A DNA stretch of 41,196 nucleotides from Geobacter sp. Lineage in GTDB: Bacteria > Desulfobacterota > Desulfuromonadia > Geobacterales > Geobacteraceae. Below the pieces are notes generated by a model. The model searched no databases. It saw nothing but the letters and a program-made list of their open reading frames with translations, and was not told where the DNA came from. Of this stretch, positions 23,767-31,114 are shown piece after piece; position 1 is the stretch's first letter, and every line of letters starts with the position of its first letter. A program made the translations under genes and the position numbers. The stretch covers positions 1 through 41,196 of the forward strand of contig DNJC01000152.1 in the NCBI GenBank assembly GCA_003490025.1, read 5' to 3'.

Positions 23767-24420
23767 CTACCACCCCTGTTCCCCGATCAGCGGCACAAAG
23801 CGGACCGCGCAGAGGTTCTCGCGCCGGAGTTCCCCCTCCGCAGGGCGCCGCACCCGCACCAGTTCCTGCAGGTAGGGCGTGGCCCCGACCGGTATCACCA
23901 GCCTCCCCCCGGGCGCCAATTGCTCCGTGAGTTCGACAGGCACGTCGGGCGCCCCCGCAGTCACCACGATGGCGTCGTAAGGCGCATGGTCGGGCCATCC
24001 CATGGTGCCATCCCCGAGGTGCACGGTGACGTTCCTGAAGCCAAGCGACTTCATCCTCTCCCGCGCCGTTTCCGCGAGTAGAGGGATCCGCTCCACGGTG
24101 TAGACCTCGGCCGCACAGAGACTCAGCACAGCCGCGGCATAACCGGAACCGGTACCGATTTCAAGAACGCGTTCCCTGCCGCGCAGCTCAAGCGCCTCGA
24201 CCATGTACGCCACGATATACGGTTGCGAGATGGTCTGTCCCTCCGCGATCGGCAGCGGACTGTCTTCGTAGGCATACTGTTCCATACCGGGCGGGAGGAA
24301 CTTCTCCCTCGGCACCTCCCGCATCGCCCTCAGAACTGCCGCATCGCGTATCCCGCGCCCCACGAGATCATCGCTCAGCATCCGCTCCCTGCTCGCCGCC
24401 AGCTCTCTATCCCGATCCAT
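23767..24420 (-). CDS. pcm: Protein-L-isoaspartate O-methyltransferase
   Basis: A 217-residue SAM-dependent methyltransferase that starts repair of isoaspartyl residues in aged proteins. Conserved parts include VPREKFLPPGMEQYAYEDSPLPIAEGQTISQPYIVAYM, the SAM-binding VLEIGTGSGYAAAVLS, YTVERIPLLAETAR and GDGTMGWPDHAPYDAIVVTAGAPDVP. The second ATG (24420) is preferred because the GGGGG ribosome binding site lies 7 bases upstream of it but only 1 base from the first ATG at 24426. It converges with the RluA-type gene with a single base between stops and no terminator visible. Confidence 0.94.
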   Translation of the reverse strand: MDRDRELAASRERMLSDDLVGRGIRDAAVLRAMREVPREKFLPPGMEQYAYEDSPLPIAEGQTISQPYIVAYMVEALELRGRERVLEIGTGSGYAAAVLSLCAAEVYTVERIPLLAETARERMKSLGFRNVTVHLGDGTMGWPDHAPYDAIVVTAGAPDVPVELTEQLAPGGRLVIPVGATPYLQELVRVRRPAEGELRRENLCAVRFVPLIGEQGW

Positions 24421-24576
24421 GGGCATACCCCCTTCAAAAAGCTCAATGTTACCATACGGCAGGGGCGGTACAACCAGGGCATGGGACGGAGCAATCTCGG
24501 GACACGGGTGAGGATGAACCGATATGTGTTATCGATGTGTGATGGCGGCAGACAAGGCAGGAGATGCGGCGGACGT

Positions 24577-24600
24577 ACTTATTAGTCAAACTCAATAAGT
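24577..24600. promoter_or_regulatory. Inverted repeat upstream of the ncRNA promoter
   Basis: ACTTATT (24577-24583) and AATAAGT (24594-24600) are a perfect 7-bp inverted repeat with a 10-base spacer. It ends 24 bases before the -35 box, a position suitable for an activator or repressor site. Confidence 0.4.
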
Positions 24601-24624
24601 CATTAAATGCCCCTTTTCAATCCG

Positions 24625-24653
24625 TTGACACTTTTTCGGGGTGAGCGTACACT
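24625..24653 (+). promoter_or_regulatory. Strong sigma-70 promoter of the putative ncRNA
   Basis: Consensus -35 TTGACA (24625-24630), the optimal 17-base spacer, and -10 TACACT (24648-24653). The predicted start is near 24660. This is one of the best promoters in the window and no credible protein gene lies directly downstream. Confidence 0.75.
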
Positions 24654-24670
24654 AAAATCATAGCAGAGAG

Positions 24671-24683
24671 TGCTCTTTGAAAA
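24671..24683 (+). promoter_or_regulatory. boxA-like antitermination element
   Basis: TGCTCTTTGAAAA closely resembles the boxA of rRNA leaders (E. coli TGCTCTTTAACA), which recruits the NusB/NusE antitermination complex. It lies about 11 bases after the predicted start, a typical place. boxA is known for untranslated operons such as rRNA and some CRISPR arrays. Confidence 0.5.
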
Positions 24684-25077
24684 TGGCTCTGGGGTACAGG
24701 TAGAGGTGGCGTGAATAGCCTGATTTGTCCACACATATGATTTCCCGGGTTTCAGACGCGGTGTGCAATTCCCCGATGTTCTCAGAGGAATTACCTAAAG
24801 CGTTTTCCGGGGAGATGCTTTACAAAAGTGCGTGGTTTCACATAAACCTTTACGGCGCTTTGGAGTCAATAACTGGCGTTTTAAGGAGATCAAGCCGATT
24901 GGCCTAAAATAATCTCATCCGCCATGCGCGTAACAACCGCTTCAAAAAGGGGAAGACGATCCGGCTCAACGGATGGTATGGTCCGAACAGAGCATATCCT
25001 CCGCACCTACTGAGTCATCCACCGACGGATAGGGGTAAAGGATCCCATATATTAAGCGCCAGTTATACCTTTCGCCG

Positions 25078-25113
25078 AAGGCCCGATGTCACAAGACATC
25101 GGGCCTTTTTTAT
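25078..25113 (+). terminator. Intrinsic terminator of the putative ncRNA
   Basis: A perfect 13-bp stem, AAGGCCCGATGTC with GACATCGGGCCTT, closes an ACAA loop and is followed by a T run. It is the strongest terminator in the window and has no protein gene directly upstream on the plus strand. Confidence 0.93.
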
Positions 25114-25254
25114 TGTCTTCACGACGCCGGTTTTGTGATCGTCACCACCTCGGCTTCGCCTGCAGAGATCCCGCCCGCGCCCTCTTCTTCGCAATGCGCC
25201 GCATGATCCGGGTGCTATACTTGGTGAATCTTAATAATCATCACGGAGGTCACC

Positions 25255-25749
25255 ATGCCACGAGGTGCCAGAATCACCATGGATGAGAAGGGACAAAGGA
25301 GCGTCCGGAGCCTGGAGCCTTACCGGCCCAAAGGTGGACTGCCGGACGGGTCCTTCTGCAAGAGGTGCGGCATAGTCTACCGCAATAAAAGGTGGCAGTT
25401 GGAACACGTTGCCGCAGGAGAGCGCAGCGAAGAGGTGCTGTGCCCGGCGTGCCAGCGTATCGATGCGGGAGATCCAGCGGGTGTCGTGACGCTTTCCGGG
25501 GAGTACCTTGGCAAGCACAGGGAAGAGATCCTGAACGTCATCAAGCAGCAGGAGGCGAAGCACCGCGAAAAAAACCCCCTCGGTCGCATCATCGAGATCA
25601 AGGAGGAGGACGGCCGAATCACGGTGACGACGACCGAGGACAAGCTGGCCCAGAAAATCGGCCGGGAGGTGTACAAGTCCCAAAGCGGCGAGCTGCACTA
25701 CCAGTGGAGCCACGACCAGCACATGGTGCGGGTGGATTGGATGCGGTAG
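25255..25749 (+). CDS. Zinc-ribbon protein (BCAM0308/NMD3-like hypothetical)
   Basis: A 164-residue soluble protein. Two CxxC knuckles, Cys35/Cys38 (FCKRCGIVY) and Cys63/Cys66 (LCPACQR), form a split zinc ribbon. The following part (GVVTLSGEYLGKHREEILNVIKQQEAKHREKNPLGRIIEI) is rich in charged helix, then a beta-rich end with ITVTTTEDKLAQKIGREVYKSQSGELHYQW resembling the nucleic-acid-related fold seen in NMD3-type small proteins. I recall similar proteins annotated as BCAM0308 family; the function is not known. ATG with GGAGG upstream and a terminator downstream make it a firm monocistronic gene. Confidence 0.8.
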   Translation: MPRGARITMDEKGQRSVRSLEPYRPKGGLPDGSFCKRCGIVYRNKRWQLEHVAAGERSEEVLCPACQRIDAGDPAGVVTLSGEYLGKHREEILNVIKQQEAKHREKNPLGRIIEIKEEDGRITVTTTEDKLAQKIGREVYKSQSGELHYQWSHDQHMVRVDWMR

Positions 25750-25774
25750 CCGCCGCCCCGCTGCCTCGGGTAAG

Positions 25775-25812
25775 AAAAGACCCCCTTGCTTTACAGCAAG
25801 AGGGTCTTTTTT
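25775..25812. terminator. Bidirectional intrinsic terminator
   Basis: AGACCC-CTTGCT pairs with AGCAAG-GGGTCT with one internal mismatch and a TTAC loop. It is followed by T6 on the plus strand and T4 on the minus strand. It can end both the zinc-ribbon gene (plus) and the S1/DUF3820 operon (minus). Confidence 0.88.
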
Positions 25813-25841
25813 GTTCGTATCAAGGGAGCAGACCCTCAGAT

Positions 25842-26069
25842 TCAACGGCCGCGCAGCGGGTCGAACAGGTACTCGAGGCCGTTCGCCTTCACCTCGTACA
25901 TGCACTGCAGCATCATGCCGAGTTCACCTTCGGGAAACCCCTTTTGCCGCATCCAAACCAGGTACGGCTCGGGGAGGTCGACCAGCAGCGTCCCGGCATA
26001 CTTCCCATACGGCATCCTGGTGCGCGCCAGCTTCAGGAGCTGGGTTGCGTCGGGAAAAAGCTCCTCCAA
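25842..26069 (-). CDS. DUF3820 family small protein
   Basis: A 75-residue protein with the DUF3820 hallmark RMPYGKYAGTLLVDLPEPYLVWM. The role of this family is unclear. The TTG start is three bases after the TAG stop of the S1-domain gene and uses GGGG within the upstream coding end as ribosome binding site (6-base spacing), so it is translationally coupled to that gene. A start at the later ATG would cut into the conserved motif. Confidence 0.8.
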   Translation of the reverse strand: MEELFPDATQLLKLARTRMPYGKYAGTLLVDLPEPYLVWMRQKGFPEGELGMMLQCMYEVKANGLEYLFDPLRGR

Positions 26070-26072
26070 TTC

Positions 26073-27275
26073 CTACCCCTTCATCTTGGCCTTCAGCAGG
26101 TCGCCCAGCGTCCCCATTCCTTTGGGCGCCTCGGATACGGTCTTCTTGTAGGCGTCCATCGTCTCTGTCTGCTCCTGTTCGGCGCGGCTGATGGAAGCGA
26201 GGGAGAGGGAAATCCTCTTCTGCTCGCGGTCAATCCCCTCGACCTTCACTTCGACCTGCTGCCCCTCGGCGAGGACTTCCCGCGGATGCTGGATCCGCTT
26301 TCCGGCGCCGAGCTTGGAGATGTGGATCAGGCCGTCGACGCCGCTTCCCAGCGTCACGAAAGCGCCAAACGGGGTGAGCCTGGCCACGGTGCCGTTCTGG
26401 TAAGATCCCTCGGGGAACAAAGTGGCTGCCGCTTCCCAAGGATCAGCCAAGGTATCCTTGAGGGAGAAGGAGATGCGCCCCTTTTCCCAGTCGATCCCTT
26501 TCACCACGACCTCGACTTCCTGGCCGACGGAGAGTACCTCGCTCACATTGTTGACGCGCGACCAGGCGACCTCCGAAACGGGGAGGAGCCCCTCGACGGC
26601 GCCGATGGATACGAAGGCGCCGAAGTCGCGCAGGGAAGTCACCCTGCCCGTGACGCGGTCCCCTACCTTCAGGGTCTCTTTCAGGGCGTCCTTTTGCTGC
26701 TGCACTTCCTCTTCGAGGAGCGCACGGTGCGACAGCACGATGTTGCGGCCGTTCTCGGAGTACTCGGTGATCCGGAAAGGCATCTGCTTCCCGATCAGGC
26801 TGGCGGTGTCGTCGACCCTGCGCAGCGCGACCTGTGAGAAGGGGCAGAAGGCGCGGGAACCGGCGATCTTCACCTCGAAACCACCCTTGATCTCTTTCTC
26901 GATGACACCCTCGACCGGGATGCCGGCGGCGTAGGCGTCTTGCAGCTGCGCGTTCCCTGCAGACTGGCCGCTACCCGCGCCGACCCTGGTGGTGAAACGC
27001 ATCTCGTTGTTGCGCGAGGAGATGAACCAGGCGGTGACCTTGTCGCCGACACCGACGGTAACGTTCCCCTCTGCGTCCATCACTTCCTTTATATCCAGGA
27101 CCCCTTCGCCTTTGCGGCCGGTGTCCAGAAAGACCCAGTCCTTGGCGATCTTGAGGACCGTCGCCTCGACCTTCGAACCCGGCTCAAGATGCCCTGCATC
27201 CTTCTGGCTCCGCTCGAACATGTCGGCAAAACTTTCCTCTTCAGTCTCCATCTCTTCCCTGTGATCGTTGTCCAT
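26073..27275 (-). CDS. S1 RNA-binding domain protein (four S1 repeats)
   Basis: A 400-residue protein built of four S1 (OB-fold) repeats, at about 32-100, 118-190, 208-275 and 293-360. The third and fourth are the most canonical (GDRVTGRVTSLRDFGAFVSIGAVEGLLPVSEV; GSYQNGTVARLTPFGAFVTLGSGVDGLIHISKL). The N-terminal 30 residues are acidic and the last 40 form a helical tail. It resembles ribosomal protein S1 but with fewer repeats than the canonical six, so it may be an S1 paralogue acting in RNA binding or translation. ATG with AGAGG seven bases upstream. It heads an operon with the DUF3820 gene. Confidence 0.9.
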   Translation of the reverse strand: MDNDHREEMETEEESFADMFERSQKDAGHLEPGSKVEATVLKIAKDWVFLDTGRKGEGVLDIKEVMDAEGNVTVGVGDKVTAWFISSRNNEMRFTTRVGAGSGQSAGNAQLQDAYAAGIPVEGVIEKEIKGGFEVKIAGSRAFCPFSQVALRRVDDTASLIGKQMPFRITEYSENGRNIVLSHRALLEEEVQQQKDALKETLKVGDRVTGRVTSLRDFGAFVSIGAVEGLLPVSEVAWSRVNNVSEVLSVGQEVEVVVKGIDWEKGRISFSLKDTLADPWEAAATLFPEGSYQNGTVARLTPFGAFVTLGSGVDGLIHISKLGAGKRIQHPREVLAEGQQVEVKVEGIDREQKRISLSLASISRAEQEQTETMDAYKKTVSEAPKGMGTLGDLLKAKMKG

Positions 27276-27494
27276 TTAATAACCTCTTAACCGTATTGTT
27301 GCGCGTTAGCACCCATGGAGAATACAGGTGACCCTGCACCCTTGTCAACCCATGTTTGAACTCTTCCCGCGCCTCGCCTTGCCGGGGGAGGCGCGCCCCC
27401 GGCTTTCTAAAAAAACAGTGATCCCGCTAAAGTCCGGGAAGCGCCGGCCGATACGTCTAGTAACTGCGCTGAGAGCGCATCACAGGAGGATATC
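27276..27494. other. Divergent intergenic region with three hairpins
   Basis: No gene is seen between the S1 gene (minus) and the 53-aa gene (plus). It holds three potential hairpins: GCCGGGGG/CCCCCGGC (27381-27403), TCCCG/CGGGA (27422-27439) and TGCGCT-GAG-AGCGCA (27465-27479). The last ends 4 bases before the AGGAGG ribosome binding site of the small gene and could affect its translation. Confidence 0.45.
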
Positions 27495-27656
27495 ATGGGC
27501 GTTTTGGTCTGCTACGACGACTTCACCTACGATGTTGTGAACGATTACCATCTCGACCACCTTGTCACCACCGGCGTCATCATCGGTTACGACAAATCCG
27601 ATCACTGGGTAAAAAGGGAAGCGACCACGCCTCAACCAAACGAACTGCCTCGCTGA
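27495..27656 (+). CDS. Small conserved-looking protein (53 aa)
   Basis: The product starts MGVLVCYDDFTYDVVNDYHLDHLV and ends PNELPR. It is rich in Asp and Tyr, with no membrane segment. The AGGAGG site 5 bases before the ATG is one of the best in the window, which strongly supports a real gene despite the size. The middle (LVTTGVIIGYDKSDHWVKR) looks like a compact alpha/beta miniprotein. I cannot assign a function. It lies upstream of rtcB in the same direction, separated by 264 bases. Confidence 0.7.
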   Translation: MGVLVCYDDFTYDVVNDYHLDHLVTTGVIIGYDKSDHWVKREATTPQPNELPR

Positions 27657-27920
27657 CACGCCGTTACCCTCTCGCGTCGATGTCGCCCCGCGCCCCCCGT
27701 GACGGAGAGACCGACGTGCCCGCCTTGCGCCCCGGCGGGCAGTCTCCCCCGTGGCGCCCCCCCCAGGAACATCACCGGAGCCTTCCGGATGCACCAAAGC
27801 CTCTCCCGAAAATCCCCCTTCGCCCGCCAGCGCGGAAATCCGCCCGCTTCGATCCCACACGGTAAATATGGTACTATCTCCAGGTGCACGGCCATCTGAA
27901 ACGACAGCATCGGAGGGGGT

Positions 27921-29378
27921 ATGAACGTACCGGCGGCGCTGAAACGGATATCGGAAACGATCTGGGAACTCCCCGTGAGCTACAAGGAAGGGATGCTGGT
28001 CCCGGCCCGGCTCTATGGGACGGAGAAGCTGATAAAGGAGATGGACGCGGGGGTGTTCGAGCAGGTGAGCAACGTGGCGACGCTCCCGGGGATCCAGAGA
28101 TACGCCTACTGCATGCCGGACGGACACTGGGGGTACGGTTTTCCCATCGGCGGCGTGGCGGCCATGGACCCGGGCGCCGGGGTGATCTCCCCGGGCGGCA
28201 TCGGCTTCGACATCAACTGCGGCATGCGCCTGGTGCTCACGAACCTCACCGCGGACCAGGTAATCCCCAAACTCCATCAGCTGGTCGACAGGCTCTTCAC
28301 GCGGATCCCGACCGGGGTCGGCTGCCACGGCTTCGTCAAATTGAAGCAGGATGACTTCCGCTCCGTGGTCCAGCAGGGATCGCGCTGGTGCCTGAAAGAG
28401 GGGTTTGCCACTCAGGACGACCTGGACATGACCGAGGAGGGTGGCTGCTTCCCCGGCGCCAACGCCTCGGACATCAGCGACAAGGCGGTCGAGCGGGGTT
28501 ACAACCAGCTCGGGACGCTGGGGTCGGGCAACCACTACTGCGAGATCCAGGTGGTCAAACCGGAAAACATATGGGATGCGGAACTCGCCGAGGCGTTCGG
28601 GCTGAACCTGCCGAACCAGGTGGTCATCATGTTCCACTGCGGCAGCAGGGGGTTCGGCCACCAGGTGGCCACCGACTACCTGAAACTGTTCCTCTCCGTC
28701 ATGGACAGAAAGTACGGCATCAAGATCGTGGACCGCGAGCTTGCCTGCGCCCCGTTCCATTCGCCGGAGGGACAGGCGTACTTCAGCGCCATGAAGTGCG
28801 CCGTCAACATGGCATTCGCCAACCGGCAGGTTATCCTGCACCGGATCCGCGAGGTCTTCTCGGAGGTCTTCCACTCCTCCCCGGACGACCTCGGCATGCG
28901 GATGGTGTACGACGTGGCGCACAACACGGCGAAGCTGGAAAGGCACCGGGTGAACGGGAGCAGGAAGGAACTCCTGATCCATAGGAAAGGGTCGACCCGC
29001 GCCTTCGGCCCCGGCGCTCCGGGGCTTCCCGCCTGCTATGAAAAGACGGGACAACCGGTGATCATAGGGGGGAGCATGGAGACCGGGTCATATCTTCTTT
29101 CCGGCATGTCGAGCGGGGCCGACGCCTTCTTCACCACGGCCCACGGCAGCGGCAGGACCATGAGCAGACACGAGGCGAAGAAAAGGTTCCGCGGCGACAA
29201 ACTGCAGCGCGATATGGAGGCGAGAGGTATCTACGTCCGCACCGACTCTTTCGGCGGGCTGGCCGAGGAAGCGGGGGACGCCTACAAGAACATAGACGAG
29301 GTCGTGGAGGCGACGGAGCTTGCCGGGCTCAGCAAGCGGGTGGCGCGCCTGTTGCCGATCGGCAACATCAAGGGGTAG
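27921..29378 (+). CDS. rtcB: RNA-splicing ligase RtcB
   Basis: A 485-residue GTP- and manganese-dependent ligase that joins RNA 2',3'-cyclic phosphate (or 3'-phosphate) ends to 5'-OH ends. The signatures are GGIGFDINCGMRL with metal ligand Cys100, GSGNHYCEIQ, FHCGSRGFGHQVATDY and HGSGRTMSR, whose His408 is the expected guanylylated residue. At 485 residues it is of the long type seen in archaea and many bacteria, which uses archease for multiple turnover; an archease gene follows 11 bases downstream. ATG with GGAGGGG just upstream. There is no rtcA and no sigma-54 RtcR-type regulator nearby, so regulation differs from E. coli. Confidence 0.96.
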   Translation: MNVPAALKRISETIWELPVSYKEGMLVPARLYGTEKLIKEMDAGVFEQVSNVATLPGIQRYAYCMPDGHWGYGFPIGGVAAMDPGAGVISPGGIGFDINCGMRLVLTNLTADQVIPKLHQLVDRLFTRIPTGVGCHGFVKLKQDDFRSVVQQGSRWCLKEGFATQDDLDMTEEGGCFPGANASDISDKAVERGYNQLGTLGSGNHYCEIQVVKPENIWDAELAEAFGLNLPNQVVIMFHCGSRGFGHQVATDYLKLFLSVMDRKYGIKIVDRELACAPFHSPEGQAYFSAMKCAVNMAFANRQVILHRIREVFSEVFHSSPDDLGMRMVYDVAHNTAKLERHRVNGSRKELLIHRKGSTRAFGPGAPGLPACYEKTGQPVIIGGSMETGSYLLSGMSSGADAFFTTAHGSGRTMSRHEAKKRFRGDKLQRDMEARGIYVRTDSFGGLAEEAGDAYKNIDEVVEATELAGLSKRVARLLPIGNIKG

Positions 29379-29389
29379 CGGGAGGAACC

Positions 29390-29821
29390 ATGCCTTTCGA
29401 ATATCGTGGAGACATAGCGCACGCCGACGTGGCGTTCAACGCCTGGGCGGGGACGCTGGAAGAACTGTTCCGGGAGGCCGCGCGCGCGACCATGCAGGTG
29501 ATGGTGGAGAACCTGGCGGCGGTGCGCCCGACGCAGACGGTGGACCTGAAACTGGAGCAGGAGAACCTGGAAATGCTCCTCTTCGATTTCCTGAACGAGC
29601 TGATCTTCTACAAGGACGCGCGGAGGCTCATTCTCCTCCCGGACCATCTCGCCATCTCCGAGAGCGATGGGGGATACATGGTGGAAGGGACGCTGCGGGG
29701 TGAGGAGATCGACGTGGCGCGGCATGAGATGAACACGGACGTGAAGGCGGTCACCATGCTCAGGTACTCCCTGGAGCAGGTACCGCAGGGGTGGAGGGCC
29801 ACGGTGGTCCTCGATGTCTGA
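29390..29821 (+). CDS. Archease (RtcB activator)
   Basis: A 143-residue archease, which speeds RtcB guanylylation and broadens its NTP use. Visible are the N-terminal segment FEYRGDIAHADVAFNAWAGTLEELFREAA, the mid-part ENLEMLLFDFLNELIFYKDARRLI with an acidic metal-binding face, and the end HEMNTDVKAVTMLRYSLEQV...WRATVVLDV, where acidic and His residues form the conserved metal site. GGGAGG ribosome binding site; 11 bases after rtcB, so they form an operon. It is convergent with the HTH/Zn-ribbon gene, with nine bases between the stops. Confidence 0.93.
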   Translation: MPFEYRGDIAHADVAFNAWAGTLEELFREAARATMQVMVENLAAVRPTQTVDLKLEQENLEMLLFDFLNELIFYKDARRLILLPDHLAISESDGGYMVEGTLRGEEIDVARHEMNTDVKAVTMLRYSLEQVPQGWRATVVLDV

Positions 29822-29830
29822 GTGATTAGA

Positions 29831-30145
29831 CTAGCTGACCGAGAAAGAGGGATCGACGATCCGCTCGCTGCGGCAAACCGGGCAGCGGCCGGGACTTTTC
29901 AGTCGTTCCCTCTTTCTGAATGAGAAACCGCATGAAAGGCAGAGGGCCGGTGTCACCACCAGCCCTCCGTGTAGTGCGATCTTGATATGTTCAAGGTGCT
30001 CCAGCACCTCCTTTTCCGCAATCCCTACCTGTCCGGATATCTCCTTGGCCGTCAGGGTTTCGCTGCTCAAAAGCGCGATGATTTCCTGGCGGACCGTGTC
30101 CCCCCGATCGGGGGGGACGAATGGCTGCTTTGGCCGGCTCTTCAT
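29831..30145 (-). CDS. Mini transcriptional regulator: winged HTH fused to Zn ribbon (COG3357-like)
   Basis: A 104-residue protein. Residues 15-60 form a winged helix-turn-helix (VRQEIIALLSSETLTAKEISGQVGIAEKEVLEHLEHI), and residues 65-95 a zinc ribbon with Cys69/Cys72 and Cys88/Cys91 (CLSCGF, CPVCRS). This layout is that of predicted regulators grouped as COG3357. The zinc ribbon could sense metal or redox state or add DNA contacts. ATG with GAGGG 5 bases upstream. It is convergent to rtcB-archease; a regulatory link is possible but only suggested by position. Confidence 0.82.
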   Translation of the reverse strand: MKSRPKQPFVPPDRGDTVRQEIIALLSSETLTAKEISGQVGIAEKEVLEHLEHIKIALHGGLVVTPALCLSCGFSFRKRERLKSPGRCPVCRSERIVDPSFSVS

Positions 30146-30183
30146 GACATCCCTCGGACTTATCTACCTCTTCATTGCCGGCT

Positions 30184-30903
30184 TTACCCGAGAACTACCA
30201 ACTGGTTCACCACCTCGTTTACCCCCAGCACGTACCAGACATCCGCCTCGGCGGCCCTCATGGCGTTGGGAGTGGCGACCGTCCCGGTAAGGGTCACGAC
30301 GCCGTCGTTGCTGCGGAGCCGTATCTGTGACGCGTTCACCAAGGGGTCCTTCTCCAAAACGATGCGGATCACGTCGACCAGTTCATCATCGTTCTCCTCC
30401 ATGTTGGAAAAGAGCTCTATGCCGTTCACCACGTCGCGGCTCCCGGGGACCCACCAGGCGAGCACGCCGGCCAGGCGCTTGTGCGAGATGCTCTCTGCGG
30501 AGCCGTTCAGGATCACGACCCCGTCGGTCACCTCCACCTCGAAAAACCTTTCCTGTTCAACGGCCCGCACCGTCTCCATTTCCTGCTTTACCATTGCCCG
30601 CACCGAGTACGACTGAAAGGCTGGCTCGCTGGTGAGAGCGTTGCAGACATGGTCGCGAATGGCACCATCCTCCATCGCCTCGGACGGCTCAACGCGCAGC
30701 CGGTCCACGATGCCGGAAACGGGAGAGGGTTGCGCCGCGATGCTCAGGGCGAGCTTCTTGGCGGCTATCCCCCCGACCTCACCCGTGATGGTGACCACGC
30801 GGTCAGCGAAGGTAATTCCCATGGGATGGCTGTGCAGGTTGATCCTCGGCTCCCGCTCCAGGGCGGCGCGAATGCTCCCGATGACCTCTTCCTCTCTTAA
30901 CAT
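30184..30903 (-). CDS. BON-domain protein (three repeats)
   Basis: A 239-residue protein without a clear signal peptide, made of three BON-like repeats (about 1-70, 78-150 and 168-239). Each repeat has the beta-hairpin pattern VxITGxV or VVxLxGxV followed by a helix (ADRVVTITGEVGGIAAKKLA; EVTDGVVILNGSAESISHKRLAG; SNDGVVTLTGTVATPNAMRAAE). BON domains bind phospholipids or small ligands and are usually exported (OsmY type), but here the N-terminus MLREEEVIGSIRAALEREP indicates a cytoplasmic form. ATG with a GGGG-rich upstream tract. Function unclear. Confidence 0.82.
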   Translation of the reverse strand: MLREEEVIGSIRAALEREPRINLHSHPMGITFADRVVTITGEVGGIAAKKLALSIAAQPSPVSGIVDRLRVEPSEAMEDGAIRDHVCNALTSEPAFQSYSVRAMVKQEMETVRAVEQERFFEVEVTDGVVILNGSAESISHKRLAGVLAWWVPGSRDVVNGIELFSNMEENDDELVDVIRIVLEKDPLVNASQIRLRSNDGVVTLTGTVATPNAMRAAEADVWYVLGVNEVVNQLVVLG

Positions 30904-31084
30904 GGTTCGTCCCCCTTTCCGAGCCTTTCCGGCAGTTCGGCGTCAAGCAAGGTGAGCAGACTGTCACGCCTGACATTAATAAGAACACAGACGGCGCAAC
31001 GGATAGATTGTAGCACGGAGAATGGGGATGTCGACGGCGGGACGGACGGTGGTACAGACGTGGTACGACGGTGGGGAAGCGGAG

Positions 31085-31108
31085 GACGGCGGCGGAGTCG
31101 CCGCCGTC
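31085..31108 (-). terminator. GC-rich hairpin after the ABC transporter operon
   Basis: GACGGCGGCG pairs perfectly with CGCCGCCGTC around a GAGT loop. It lies just beyond the ATPase gene stop codon. There is no T tract, so it may be a processing or mRNA-stabilising element rather than a true terminator. The rest of the 211-base gap to the BON gene shows only GACGGTGG-like quasi-repeats. Confidence 0.5.
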
Positions 31109-31114
31109 AACGGG

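Larger units (their letters stand above)
24660..25113 (+). ncRNA. Putative structured non-coding RNA of about 450 nt (unrecognised)
   Basis: The segment lies between a near-consensus promoter and a strong intrinsic terminator and has no convincing reading frame. A 60-codon frame at 24725-24907 starts with TTG, lacks a ribosome binding site and resembles no family I know. Potential helices include AATTCC/GGAATT (24767-24772 with 24787-24792), GGTTT/AAACC (24834-24838 with 24844-24848), ATCCG/CGGAT near 24959-24974, and a long-range perfect pair ATAACTGGCG/CGCCAGTTAT (24869-24878 with 25057-25066) closing a domain of about 180 nt. A boxA-like element lies about 11 nt into the transcript. It does not match tmRNA (no tRNA-like ends), RNase P RNA (no GAGGAAAGUCC core), 6S or SRP RNA as I know them. 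A decayed mobile element is the main alternative. Confidence 0.5.

Noticed and set aside
24590..24660. Possible terminal repeat of an IS21-type element
   Set aside because: The CCTTTTCAATCCGTTGACA stretch reminded me of insertion-sequence ends, but no second end, transposase or target duplication was found.
24725..24907. 60-codon plus-strand frame inside the ncRNA locus
   Set aside because: TTG start, no ribosome binding site, rare-looking composition and no recognisable family. The surrounding promoter, helices and terminator fit an RNA better.
24780..25050. CsrA-sponge RNA (repeated GGA motifs)
   Set aside because: About eight GGA occur in 270 bases, only slightly above expectation, and most are not in hairpin loops.
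27657..27920. Gene or sigma-54 promoter upstream of rtcB
   Set aside because: There is no reading frame with a ribosome binding site, and no TGGCAC-N5-TTGC element was found.
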